IMG/VR virus record: IMGVR_UViG_3300045921_000956
Span: 1-35,054 of that record
DNA length: 35,054 nucleotides
Source of the DNA: a virus
Reading direction: 5' to 3' (one strand)
Every line of letters starts with the position of its first letter. The first letter of the stretch is position 1. The notes beneath the pieces were generated by a model that searched no databases, had not been told where the DNA came from, and saw nothing but the letters and a program-made list of their open reading frames with translations. Position numbers and translations under genes: made by a program. Positions 8,760-15,199 of the stretch are shown here, one piece after another.

Positions 8760-9142
8760 GATTGATCCGCCTTCTTCCGGTTCAGCACTTTGAGGGCCGC
8801 GGATTCCATCACCTGCAGATCCGAGAACACCTGCTGCGGTTTACGCACGCGGCGCATGCGCAGCGCGGCGCGCACGCCGGGATAATCCAGGCCGAGGCAC
8901 CCGCCGAGGGGGCCGGGGCGCCATTGTGTCGAGAGGCTCAAAAACACCTCCAGCGTGCTGAAATTTTCTTCCCAGACTTCAAAGTCGCCGGGCTGGTCAT
9001 CGTCGATCCCGTTTCCGTATCGTGCGTCGATCTCGCCTTCCGGGACGCCCATGCGCCGCGCATCGTCGGCCGCCTGGTCTTCCCCCGCTTCGTCATCCTT
9101 GCCGCGCAACGCCGCCGCCCAGTGGCGGGCGGCGTCCGCTAG
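8756..9142 (-). CDS. Tail assembly chaperone, downstream frame (made by -1 frameshift)
   Basis: This frame is open from CTA at 9142-9140 to the stop at 8756-8758 (128 codons) and is entered from the upstream chaperone gene by -1 slippage at A AAA AAC. It has no ATG near its beginning, only a TTG at 9107-9109, which supports expression as a fusion. The sequence resembles small phage proteins (DUF1799-like) found just before tape measure genes. The fused product of about 241 residues corresponds to the lambda gpGT type that coats the tape measure during tail assembly; the short form corresponds to gpG. Confidence 0.82.
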   Translation of the reverse strand, partial: LADAARHWAAALRGKDDEAGEDQAADDARRMGVPEGEIDARYGNGIDDDQPGDFEVWEENFSTLEVFLSLSTQWRPGPLGGCLGLDYPGVRAALRMRRVRKPQQVFSDLQVMESAALKVLNRKKADQS

Positions 9143-9480
9143 TTTTTTCTTGCGGCCGCTCTCCCGCTATGCAGCTCGATGTACGCCTTCACGAAGGCCG
9201 CTGCGACGAAAGCAATGCGCAGCAGCTCGTCGAGCGCCTCGGCGCTGAACGGGATGTCCTGGTCCTGCTCGTCCTTGAACTCGCCGGGCTTCCAACCGAC
9301 CACCACGCGGCGCATCAGCGTCAGGTCGTTGCCGCCGGCCGCATAGATCGCGTCCTGCTCATCCTGCGGCAGATCCTCGAAGGTGACGTTGGCGATGTGC
9401 TCGCGCGTGGTGCCGCCCTCGACCGGGACATGGATCGTCAGCGGCCAGGTGACGTGGCGCTTTTTAATCAGTTTGAACAT
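9139..9480 (-). CDS. Tail assembly chaperone, upstream frame (gpG-like)
   Basis: The 113-residue product lies between the tail tube gene and the tape measure, the fixed place for tail chaperones. I place the start at the ATG ending at 9480 (MFKLIKKRHV) because AAAAAGGA precedes it by about 9 nt; a start 11 codons earlier is possible but has no ribosome site. The sequence has a beta-rich N-terminal half (WPLTIHVPVEGG) and an acidic helical C-terminal half. It ends at a TAG right after the A AAA AAC slippery site, so a minority of ribosomes should make a longer fusion. Confidence 0.85.
   Translation of the reverse strand: MFKLIKKRHVTWPLTIHVPVEGGTTREHIANVTFEDLPQDEQDAIYAAGGNDLTLMRRVVVGWKPGEFKDEQDQDIPFSAEALDELLRIAFVAAAFVKAYIELHSGRAAARKN
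9142..9148 (-). promoter_or_regulatory. Programmed -1 ribosomal frameshift site A AAA AAC
   Basis: On the minus strand the upstream frame ends GCA AGA AAA AAC TAG. The last A of AGA plus AAA AAC forms the heptamer A AAA AAC in the correct register, and the stop codon follows at once. Slipping back one base continues CTA GCG GAC ... directly into the downstream chaperone frame with no intervening stop. This is the classical tail-chaperone arrangement; efficiency cannot be read from sequence. Confidence 0.85.
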
Positions 9481-9548
9481 GCGTTGAATCCTTTTTAAAA
9501 AAACGGCGGGCATGACCCTGAGGGCAGCCCACCAAACACCGCTTTATT

Positions 9549-9572
9549 GGCCGGCGGTCCTGTCCGCCGGCC
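9549..9572. terminator. Perfect 9-bp hairpin after the tail tube gene
   Basis: GGCCGGCGG (9549-9557) and CCGCCGGCC (9564-9572) form a perfect GC-rich stem with a 6-nt loop, about 26 nt after the tail tube stop. On the minus strand it is followed by aataaag, not a U-run; on the plus strand by tttattc. It may protect the 3' end of an abundant tail tube message or partly terminate transcription before the weaker chaperone genes. Confidence 0.55.
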
Positions 9573-9597
9573 TTTATTCTTGGTGCAGTGACCTTGG

Positions 9598-10527
9598 TTA
9601 GTGCGTCGAAAACACAAATTCGTCGTTGCCCGCCAGCGTCGGCTGTATGCCCAGGTCCATCGTCAGCGTCGGCGTGCCGTCCGCTTCGCCCTCGCGCGGG
9701 TTGGTCAGCTGCACCTGGCCCAGGGCCACGATGAACTTGTTGCCGGCCGCCGTGCCGTGGGTGAGCGCGATCGCGCCCAGCGTCTCGTTGCGGACGATCG
9801 TGAAAAAGTCCTTGGCGGCGATCGTCGGCAGATCGATGGTCACGCTGCCGCGCACCTTGCGGTCGATGAAGCGGATCGATTCCGAGTTCGGCAGGTTCAC
9901 GTACTGCATCACGTTACCGACGTTGATGCTGAGCGCGCGCAGATAGGCGGCGTAGCCGTGCAGGCTGAAGCTGGTGTTGGCCTTGTTGCACACCAGCGGC
10001 TTTTGCCAGCCCGTCAGCGTCGGCGCGACCGGGAAAGTGATGTCGGCGATGCTGCCGTAGAGGCCGACGAAGGTGAACCGCGCCATCGGCACGCCGCCCG
10101 CGTTGAACGACAGCTCTACGGTGCCCCGCGCGCCGTTCATCTTGCGCACCTGGCCGTCCCAGTAGAACCAGATCGTGATCGACTCCTCGCCGCTGGTCAC
10201 CGGCTCGTAATCCACCGGGCCGGTTGTCGGCGTCACCGTCTCGGCCATCGCGCAGGCGCGCAGCAGTGCGGCGAAGGCCGGCACCGTGTCCACGCCGCCC
10301 GCGCCGGCGAGCTGCACGTCGAACTGCATCGACATGGTCTGCCCGGCGATCAGCTGCTGGCCGGTGCCGAAGTGAGGCAGCGCCGGGTCGCGCTCGACAT
10401 ACTGCGGCGCGATCGGCACGGCGCTGAAGTTGTGGACCTCCATCGCGTTGGCGCTGACGGTCGGCGCCGGATCGGTGCCATAGACCGACTCGATCTTGGC
10501 GGTGATGACCTTGCGTTTGGCTTTCAT
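9598..10527 (-). CDS. Major tail tube protein
   Basis: The 309-residue product is beta-rich, starts MKAKRKVITAKIESVYGTDP (a common tube-protein opening) and sits immediately before the tail chaperones. Siphovirus tube proteins polymerise into the hollow tail through which DNA passes. The start overlaps the upstream stop as ATGA. A strong hairpin follows the gene, which fits high-level, separately controlled expression. Assignment rests on the opening motif, size, composition and gene order. Confidence 0.85.
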   Translation of the reverse strand: MKAKRKVITAKIESVYGTDPAPTVSANAMEVHNFSAVPIAPQYVERDPALPHFGTGQQLIAGQTMSMQFDVQLAGAGGVDTVPAFAALLRACAMAETVTPTTGPVDYEPVTSGEESITIWFYWDGQVRKMNGARGTVELSFNAGGVPMARFTFVGLYGSIADITFPVAPTLTGWQKPLVCNKANTSFSLHGYAAYLRALSINVGNVMQYVNLPNSESIRFIDRKVRGSVTIDLPTIAAKDFFTIVRNETLGAIALTHGTAAGNKFIVALGQVQLTNPREGEADGTPTLTMDLGIQPTLAGNDEFVFSTH

Positions 10528-10709
10528 TCATCGCTCCCGGTTGATTTTCTTGCGGCCGCGGGCTTCCTCTGCGGCACTGCTTCGGCGGCCTGCGGTTCGG
10601 AGTCCGCCGGCCGGGTCGGTTCTTCCACGCGCACGCGCTTGCCGTCTTTCATGACGTAGCGCCCGCCGGTGCCGTGATGGGGGTCTCTGTCGTGAACGTT
10701 CTGGTTCAT
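10524..10709 (-). CDS. Small hypothetical protein before the tail tube gene
   Basis: The product is 61 residues, strongly charged and probably disordered, with a short recognisable core YVMKDGKRVRVEEPT and an Ala/Pro/Lys-rich tail. It begins one base after the gp37-like stop and overlaps the tail tube start as ATGA. Mu-like phages often have a small protein (DUF2635 in Mu) at this place, but the similarity is positional more than sequence-based. Function unknown. Confidence 0.7.
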   Translation of the reverse strand: MNQNVHDRDPHHGTGGRYVMKDGKRVRVEEPTRPADSEPQAAEAVPQRKPAAARKSTGSDE

Positions 10710-10710
10710 C

Positions 10711-11148
10711 TCAAGTGCTCCTGACGATGGTTCTGGTGATGAAGTTGTCCTGCCACCACAGCGTGTAGTCGTTCATGCCGAGCAGCTGTCCGCTCACGTA
10801 CTCGCAAGGGTCGAACCCCTCGTATGGCTGCCAGCCGTGCAGCGCCGTCAGCACGGCCAGGCGCAGCGCACGCAGGTCCTTGCTCGACTCCTCGCCGCGC
10901 GCGTCGCGCAGGTTCTGTGCCGCGATGACCACGCCGAACGTCTCCGCCACCAGCTGCTGCGTGACCTCCGTTCCGGTGCGGTTCTCCGGCGCGCGGGCCG
11001 AAGCCGTGATCACGAAAGCCGCCGGCGTGCGCCGCAGATCGGCCGCGGCGCGTGCAAAATCCACCGAGCCCTTGACGTCCTGGAACGCCCTCACCTCGGT
11101 CTCGAGCCGGGCGATCGCCCACTGCGGGTCGAAAATCAGGTGCGGCAT
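10711..11148 (-). CDS. Mu gp37-like head-tail connector / tail terminator protein
   Basis: The 145-residue protein follows the gp36-like gene with a TGATG overlap. It matches the DUF1834 (gp37) pattern: N-terminal helices, VVIAAQNLRDARGE in the centre and a C-terminal beta part ending in WWQDNFITRTI. Members are thought to sit at the head-tail junction or end the tail tube. A different-frame long reading region over the same bases is a shadow. Confidence 0.82.
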   Translation of the reverse strand: MPHLIFDPQWAIARLETEVRAFQDVKGSVDFARAAADLRRTPAAFVITASARAPENRTGTEVTQQLVAETFGVVIAAQNLRDARGEESSKDLRALRLAVLTALHGWQPYEGFDPCEYVSGQLLGMNDYTLWWQDNFITRTIVRST

Positions 11149-11567
11149 CAGTAGTCGGCCAGGGTTTCACGGGTGAACTCGCGGTCGGGGCTGCTGGTCT
11201 GCGGGCCGCCGGACACCGACGGCGATTCGGACGAAGCATCCACGCCGATGCTGATCTCGCCAGCCACCACGCCCTTGAGGAACTTCACCGCGTCCTCGTA
11301 GCGCTTGCGCACCGCCTCGCTGACGCGATCGTCGTAGAGGTAGTAACGCGTCACGTCGCAGGCGATGCGGTTGATCACCGAGGGCACGGCCGACAGCGGC
11401 AGCGCGAACTTCGCCGACAGGTAGCCGTCGATTTCCGCGTCCGCATCCGCCAGCGCCTTGGCCACCACGGCCGGATCGATCGCGCCGGAGCGCGCGCGGT
11501 CGGACAGCTCGATCAGCTCCTGCTGACCGAAGCGGTCGACCAGATCCTGCTGGGTGGCGTAGGGCAT
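11148..11567 (-). CDS. Mu gp36-like protein (DUF1320), head completion/connector
   Basis: The 139-residue product opens MPYATQQDLVDRFGQQELIEL, the hallmark of DUF1320/gp36 family proteins, followed by the usual AEIDGYLSAKF segment and a Ser-rich C terminus. The family is thought to act as an adaptor between portal and tail. It lies after the capsid and its small partner and before the gp37-like gene, the same order as in other Mu-like phages. Confidence 0.88.
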   Translation of the reverse strand: MPYATQQDLVDRFGQQELIELSDRARSGAIDPAVVAKALADADAEIDGYLSAKFALPLSAVPSVINRIACDVTRYYLYDDRVSEAVRKRYEDAVKFLKGVVAGEISIGVDASSESPSVSGGPQTSSPDREFTRETLADY

Positions 11568-11579
11568 GGCCGCGGCCGG

Positions 11580-11756
11580 TTATTCCTGTCCGGGCTGGTT
11601 GCCGGGTTTCTTTTCCGGCTTGACTTTCTTGTCCCCGGCTTCCAGGTCGCCGGAGGCGAGCAGCGGCGCGGCGTGCTTTTCGCTCATCTCGACTTCGGCG
11701 TCGATCTCGTAGCGCTCGTCGCCGAACTTGATGGGGGATTTAACGATGAATTTCAT
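11580..11756 (-). CDS. Small hypothetical protein downstream of the capsid gene
   Basis: I place the start at the ATG ending at 11756 because GGAGG lies about 6 nt before it; this gives 58 residues (MKFIVKSPIKFGDERYEIDA...). The sequence is a short beta-like N terminus then a helix (MSEKHAAPLLASGDLEA) and a Lys/Pro-rich tail. Short proteins with this layout are common after capsid genes in tailed phages, but no function is established. A start 12 codons earlier lacks a ribosome site. Confidence 0.75.
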   Translation of the reverse strand: MKFIVKSPIKFGDERYEIDAEVEMSEKHAAPLLASGDLEAGDKKVKPEKKPGNQPGQE

Positions 11757-11833
11757 GCGTGCCTCCGTGATGGGTTTCGATGGGCTTATCAAAGCCCCGC
11801 CCGAGGGCGAGGCTTCAATCAGACCACCGTCGA

Positions 11834-12892
11834 TCAGGCGACCGCGGCGCTGATCAGGTAACCGGCATCAGCGCCGGCGATCACCGGGGCGTTCTCGTCG
11901 GTTACCGGATAGATCCAGCTCTTGGCGTTGCGGTCTTGGTACGGCGACTCGACCGCGGGAAAGCCGCGCAGCTGGTAGGTGTAGCCGTAGCTCGGCAGGC
12001 CCATGTCGCGGAGTGAGCCGATCTCGGTGTAGGCCAGCACCACGAACTTGCCCCACACGTCCACCAGCGCGGTACCGGCGGCGTTTTCATACACCGCGTC
12101 GCCGACCCGGACTTCCTTCAGCCCCCACAGGGCCGCCAGCAGGTCCGTGGTCACCGAATCGCGCCCGGTGTATTTGATGCGGTCGAGGATCTTCGGGTGC
12201 TGCCTCAACTTGGCAAACACCGCGGCGCCGATCACCGCCACGTTCGGGCGGCGGCCGATCTTGGCGCGGATCGCTTCCTTGCCGGTTTCGATGTCACCTG
12301 AGGGGTCAGACGTGCCGCTGTAGTCGCTCCACTGGGCGGCGCCGGCGAGCGTGATCTTGTTCGACGAGCCGTAGTTCGCCGCGGTCGTGGCCAGCACCGC
12401 CTGCGCGTATTCCTTGCGCAGCGCGATGATGTTCTGCGTCTTCATCACCGCAACCATCGCCATGTCGATGCCGGGCACCTGGTTGGCGTCCTGCATGATC
12501 TCGAACGGCACAGATCCTTCCAGCGCGTTCTGCTCCAGCGCGAAGCTCGCACCGGTGTGGCCGAACTGCACGCGCTTGGTATTGCTGCCCGGCGTGCGGC
12601 CGGTGGCATACAACCGGAAGTCTTCCTTGCCGAAGGTGATGATCTTGCCGCCGCGCTGGTCGACCGGTACCGAGGGGAACAGTACGTCGCCGGCAAAATC
12701 GCCGTTCTTGTAGCCCTGCGCTGCCGTGGTCAGCACCGGGTCGATGACGCGCGCAGCCGCCGGCGTGATCGCCAGTGATACGCCGACCAGGTCCGGGGTG
12801 AGGTGAATCGCGCCGCACAACTGCGCGACGGCGACGAGTGCGACGACCGCAACCGCGATCATGAGGTGCTGCCGGTAAGTCGAGGATTTCAT
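11834..12892 (-). CDS. Major capsid protein (HK97-type fold expected)
   Basis: The 352-residue product carries the pattern of a large phage capsid family: AARVIDPVLTTAAQGY near residue 45, DVLFPSVPVDQRGGKII, YATGRTPGSNTKRVQFG and a C-terminal RGFPAVESPYQDRNAKSW. It is preceded by a small decoration protein and the protease/scaffold, the normal order. The first ~35 residues are odd: a hydrophobic leader (MIAVAVVALVAVAQLCGAI) before the conserved capsid start. An AGGAGA site 8 nt before the ATG at 12892 supports translation from there, and no usable start codon lies next to the conserved region. This is not the Mu-type capsid (gpT), so the head is a mosaic. Confidence 0.9.
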   Translation of the reverse strand: MKSSTYRQHLMIAVAVVALVAVAQLCGAIHLTPDLVGVSLAITPAAARVIDPVLTTAAQGYKNGDFAGDVLFPSVPVDQRGGKIITFGKEDFRLYATGRTPGSNTKRVQFGHTGASFALEQNALEGSVPFEIMQDANQVPGIDMAMVAVMKTQNIIALRKEYAQAVLATTAANYGSSNKITLAGAAQWSDYSGTSDPSGDIETGKEAIRAKIGRRPNVAVIGAAVFAKLRQHPKILDRIKYTGRDSVTTDLLAALWGLKEVRVGDAVYENAAGTALVDVWGKFVVLAYTEIGSLRDMGLPSYGYTYQLRGFPAVESPYQDRNAKSWIYPVTDENAPVIAGADAGYLISAAVA

Positions 12893-12945
12893 GTCTGTGT
12901 TCTCCTGGGTGACTCGAAAAAGTGTTGCCGCCGTTACCGTGCCGC

Positions 12946-13293
12946 TTAAGCGACGTTGGGGATCAGCAGTACTTCGATCATTTCTCCGGCGGCGCCTGCG
13001 GCCTGCAGCGCGATGCCGACCTTCGCACCCGAGGTCGCCCAGGTGATGGCGCGGCCCGAGGCATCGCTCTTCAGCGAGGCGCCGGCCGCAACCGCGGCGC
13101 CGGCCTCGACGATGGCGGTGCCCATCACGTCGACGGTGATCTTGTCGGCAGATACGCCGGCATCGCGCGCGACGCCGAGCGTGTTGGCGTCAGCCCCGGC
13201 CTGCGCGCCTGCAGGGGTGACGAAGCGGTTGGCGGAAACGGTGCCGGTGAGGGTTACGGGCAGCGAAAGTATCGGGATGGCTTGTCGGCTCAT
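12946..13293 (-). CDS. Capsid decoration/cement protein (DUF2190-like)
   Basis: The 115-residue product is Ala/Gly/Val-rich with a beta-type pattern (SLPVTLTGTVSANRFVTPAG; GVARDAGVSADKITVDVMGTAIVEAGAAVAAG), as in DUF2190 capsid cement proteins that bind the outside of HK97-like shells. It lies directly upstream of the capsid gene, as usual for this family. No catalytic features are seen or expected. Confidence 0.8.
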   Translation of the reverse strand: MSRQAIPILSLPVTLTGTVSANRFVTPAGAQAGADANTLGVARDAGVSADKITVDVMGTAIVEAGAAVAAGASLKSDASGRAITWATSGAKVGIALQAAGAAGEMIEVLLIPNVA

Positions 13294-13365
13294 GGTTGTG
13301 GCTCCTGGGCTTGTTGTCTTCGGGTTTTAAGACCGATGCGTTGATGACGGGTTGCTGTTGACCGG

Positions 13366-13878
13366 CTACTGGCTCACTGCCTTGACGGCAGCGTCGTAGC
13401 CGGTGTTCGGATGCCGCTTCTGGTAGGCGATCGCCCTGGCGTGCAGCTCGAGCCGCGCGGCGTCGACGCTGTAGCCGGGCGGCGCCGCGAAGCTCACGCT
13501 GCCTTCGTCTTCGCCGGTGTCGGCGGCGGAGCGCTCGGCGAAATCCACCTGCCGGGGCAGCGCCTCGAGGAATCCGCGCAGCCAGGCGTCGGGGGCGACA
13601 GACTGTTTTTTGCTCGCGTCTTCGGGGTCCGCGAACTCGATCACGCCGGCTTCGTTCGGACCGGCCATGTAGGCCACGAGACCTTCCTGATCGCGCGGCA
13701 GGATTTTTCCGGCTTCGACCAGGTCGCCGACGAAATCGGCGATGGCCTTGCGCCGCGCCTTCTCTTCTTCGGCCCTGAGCGCCTTTTCGCGCTCGGCAAA
13801 TTCGGCCCGAGCGCGGGCCAGTGCCTCCTGATCGGCCTTGAGTTTCGCTTCCGCTTCCAGCTGCTCTTTGGTTTTCAT
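13366..13878 (-). CDS. Capsid scaffold from internal in-frame start (Mu gpZ-like)
   Basis: Codon 209 of the protease gene is an ATG (13876-13878) preceded by AGGAG with 6-nt spacing, strong enough for independent initiation. The product would be 170 residues: a Lys/Glu/Ala coiled coil (MKTKEQLEAEAKLKADQEAL...) then a helical C-terminal domain. Mu gpI/gpZ and lambda C/Nu3 use the same protease-plus-nested-scaffold design. The start signal is seen; use of it is inferred. Confidence 0.7.
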   Translation of the reverse strand: MKTKEQLEAEAKLKADQEALARARAEFAEREKALRAEEEKARRKAIADFVGDLVEAGKILPRDQEGLVAYMAGPNEAGVIEFADPEDASKKQSVAPDAWLRGFLEALPRQVDFAERSAADTGEDEGSVSFAAPPGYSVDAARLELHARAIAYQKRHPNTGYDAAVKAVSQ

Positions 13879-14502
13879 GTCCGGCTCCTGTTCATGATGG
13901 GTTTCGGCATAAGCGGCGCCGACGGCGTTGTCTCCGGGCGCGGATTCGATGTCATCGATGAGATACGAGGGCAGCACGCGGTCGGCTTCCTCGATGGTGT
14001 TCTTGCTGATGACCCACTCGCGCAGGTTGCGCAGCAGCGTGCCGAGCGAGCGCATGCGCCAGGGCACCGGCTCTGAAAACTCGATGACGCCTTCCTCGGC
14101 CTCGGCGAAGCTCGCCGGTTTCAGGCCCTTCACCGCGGGCGCGGCGGCGCCGAGAAAGCCGATGTGGCGCAGGTAGTACGCCCCGGGCGCGGGATTGTTC
14201 GGCGCGCCGGGCAGGTAAAAGCTCGCGCTGATTTTCTTGAAGCGGCCGGCGTTGACCATCTCGGCGAAACCGGCATCGACCTGCCAAGGCTCGGCCACCA
14301 GCTGGCCATCCGTGAACGCCAGCGACTTGGTCCAGCCGTACGCCGGGTCGTCCATCTTCGGATGCCCGACGACGAGCGGCGCTTCATGCTTGGCCGGATC
14401 GTAGGCGGCGGCGCAGGCCTGCAGGTCGGATTCGGTGAATTCGATCGCGGGACCGTTGACAGGGGTGTGCCGGCCGGGCTTGAATATGTGCAGGACTTTC
14501 AC
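13366..14502 (-). CDS. Prohead protease with fused scaffold (Mu gpI-like)
   Basis: The 378-residue product starts at GTG (KVLHIFKPGRHTPVNG) with AGGAGA upstream. The N-terminal ~170 residues fit the Mu gpI-type protease: EAPLVVGHPKMDDPAYGW near 40-57 with a His in the VGHP motif, and KKISASFY near 108-115 with a probable catalytic Ser. The C-terminal part (from about 209) is a charged coiled coil typical of scaffolds. The enzyme should cleave scaffold and head proteins during prohead maturation. An internal in-frame start gives a separate scaffold. A candidate activator site lies 43.5 nt upstream. Confidence 0.88.
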   Translation of the reverse strand: MKVLHIFKPGRHTPVNGPAIEFTESDLQACAAAYDPAKHEAPLVVGHPKMDDPAYGWTKSLAFTDGQLVAEPWQVDAGFAEMVNAGRFKKISASFYLPGAPNNPAPGAYYLRHIGFLGAAAPAVKGLKPASFAEAEEGVIEFSEPVPWRMRSLGTLLRNLREWVISKNTIEEADRVLPSYLIDDIESAPGDNAVGAAYAETHHEQEPDMKTKEQLEAEAKLKADQEALARARAEFAEREKALRAEEEKARRKAIADFVGDLVEAGKILPRDQEGLVAYMAGPNEAGVIEFADPEDASKKQSVAPDAWLRGFLEALPRQVDFAERSAADTGEDEGSVSFAAPPGYSVDAARLELHARAIAYQKRHPNTGYDAAVKAVSQ

Positions 14503-14538
14503 GATTGCGAGTCTCCTGTAGTCGTCTCTGAAGGTCTT

Positions 14539-14552
14539 TTAACGCCGGTTAA
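14539..14552. promoter_or_regulatory. Candidate activator operator upstream of the protease gene
   Basis: TTAAC-GCCG-GTTAA, extended by A/T runs on both sides, lies in the 54-nt gap between the gpG-like stop and the protease start. The same 14-bp sequence (reverse complement) occurs upstream of the muramidase at 26236-26249. The dyad centre is 43.5 nt from the start codon in both places. Mu has activator-dependent late promoters upstream of lys and I, so a Mor-type site is the likely meaning; no convincing -10 box is visible. Confidence 0.5.
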
Positions 14553-14556
14553 AAAA

Positions 14557-15054
14557 TCATCCCTGCCACCGGGCGCCGACCACATCGCCCATCGCGGCAA
14601 CGATGTCCTGCTCCCAATCCGGCGGCAGACCGTCGAGCGGCAGCATCTCGCGCGGCGGGATCGTGACTTCCCTGGCGAACACCGGCTTGCCGTTGACCAT
14701 GAAGCGCAGCCTGGCCTTCGGATCGGAACTTTTTGGACGGATCGTCGCGCCGAACTGATGCACCGGCGCGTATTCGAGGTTCGTGCCGATCACCACCGCA
14801 TGGCCTTCGATGGCGTAGTCAAAGCTGCTCATCAGCAGCCCTTTGTCGCGCAGCGGCTGGCCGCCGCGGCTTTTCAGCGGCCGCCATTGCCGGCCATAGG
14901 GATCGGTCCCGGTTGCGAACTGGATCTGTATCTTGGCCTTGACGACGCGGCCGACGGCATTCAAGCCCTCGCGCGGATCGCCGGCCATGCTCAGCAATCG
15001 GTCGAAGGCGGCATCGACCGCCCGGTTGTCGATGACCACGCGCGGCGCGATCAC
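14557..15054 (-). CDS. Phage virion morphogenesis protein (Mu gpG-like)
   Basis: I place the start at the GTG ending at 15054, with GGAGG a few bases upstream, giving 165 residues. The sequence matches the gpG family: N-terminal helices, FATGTDPYGRQWRPLKSRGG (residues 47-66), SSFDYAIEGHAVVIGTN, YAPVHQFGATI and PPREMLPL. The family acts in head completion or tail attachment (tail completion). It follows the F-like gene by 145 bases, as G follows F in Mu. Longer upstream starts read through non-homologous sequence. Confidence 0.86.
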   Translation of the reverse strand: MIAPRVVIDNRAVDAAFDRLLSMAGDPREGLNAVGRVVKAKIQIQFATGTDPYGRQWRPLKSRGGQPLRDKGLLMSSFDYAIEGHAVVIGTNLEYAPVHQFGATIRPKSSDPKARLRFMVNGKPVFAREVTIPPREMLPLDGLPPDWEQDIVAAMGDVVGARWQG

Positions 15055-15199
15055 GTTGCCCTCCGGCGGCCGATGGCGTAATCTGGCAAAGGCGGGTGTG
15101 ACACGGTGATATTCCCCCGGCCGTAGCACGGTGCATCGCACCGGAGCGCCATGCAGGGTTGCCGCAAAAGCGGAATGGGGGGCCCTGCCATCCGCCCGC

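Noticed and set aside
9601-10659. 352-codon plus-strand reading frame opposite the tail tube gene
   Set aside because: Antisense shadow with Arg/His/Ala-rich product; the minus-strand tail tube gene explains the region.
9598-12892. Search for a contractile tail sheath gene as in Mu
   Set aside because: No gene of sheath size lies between the connectors and tail tube; the order tube-chaperones-tape measure fits a non-contractile tail.
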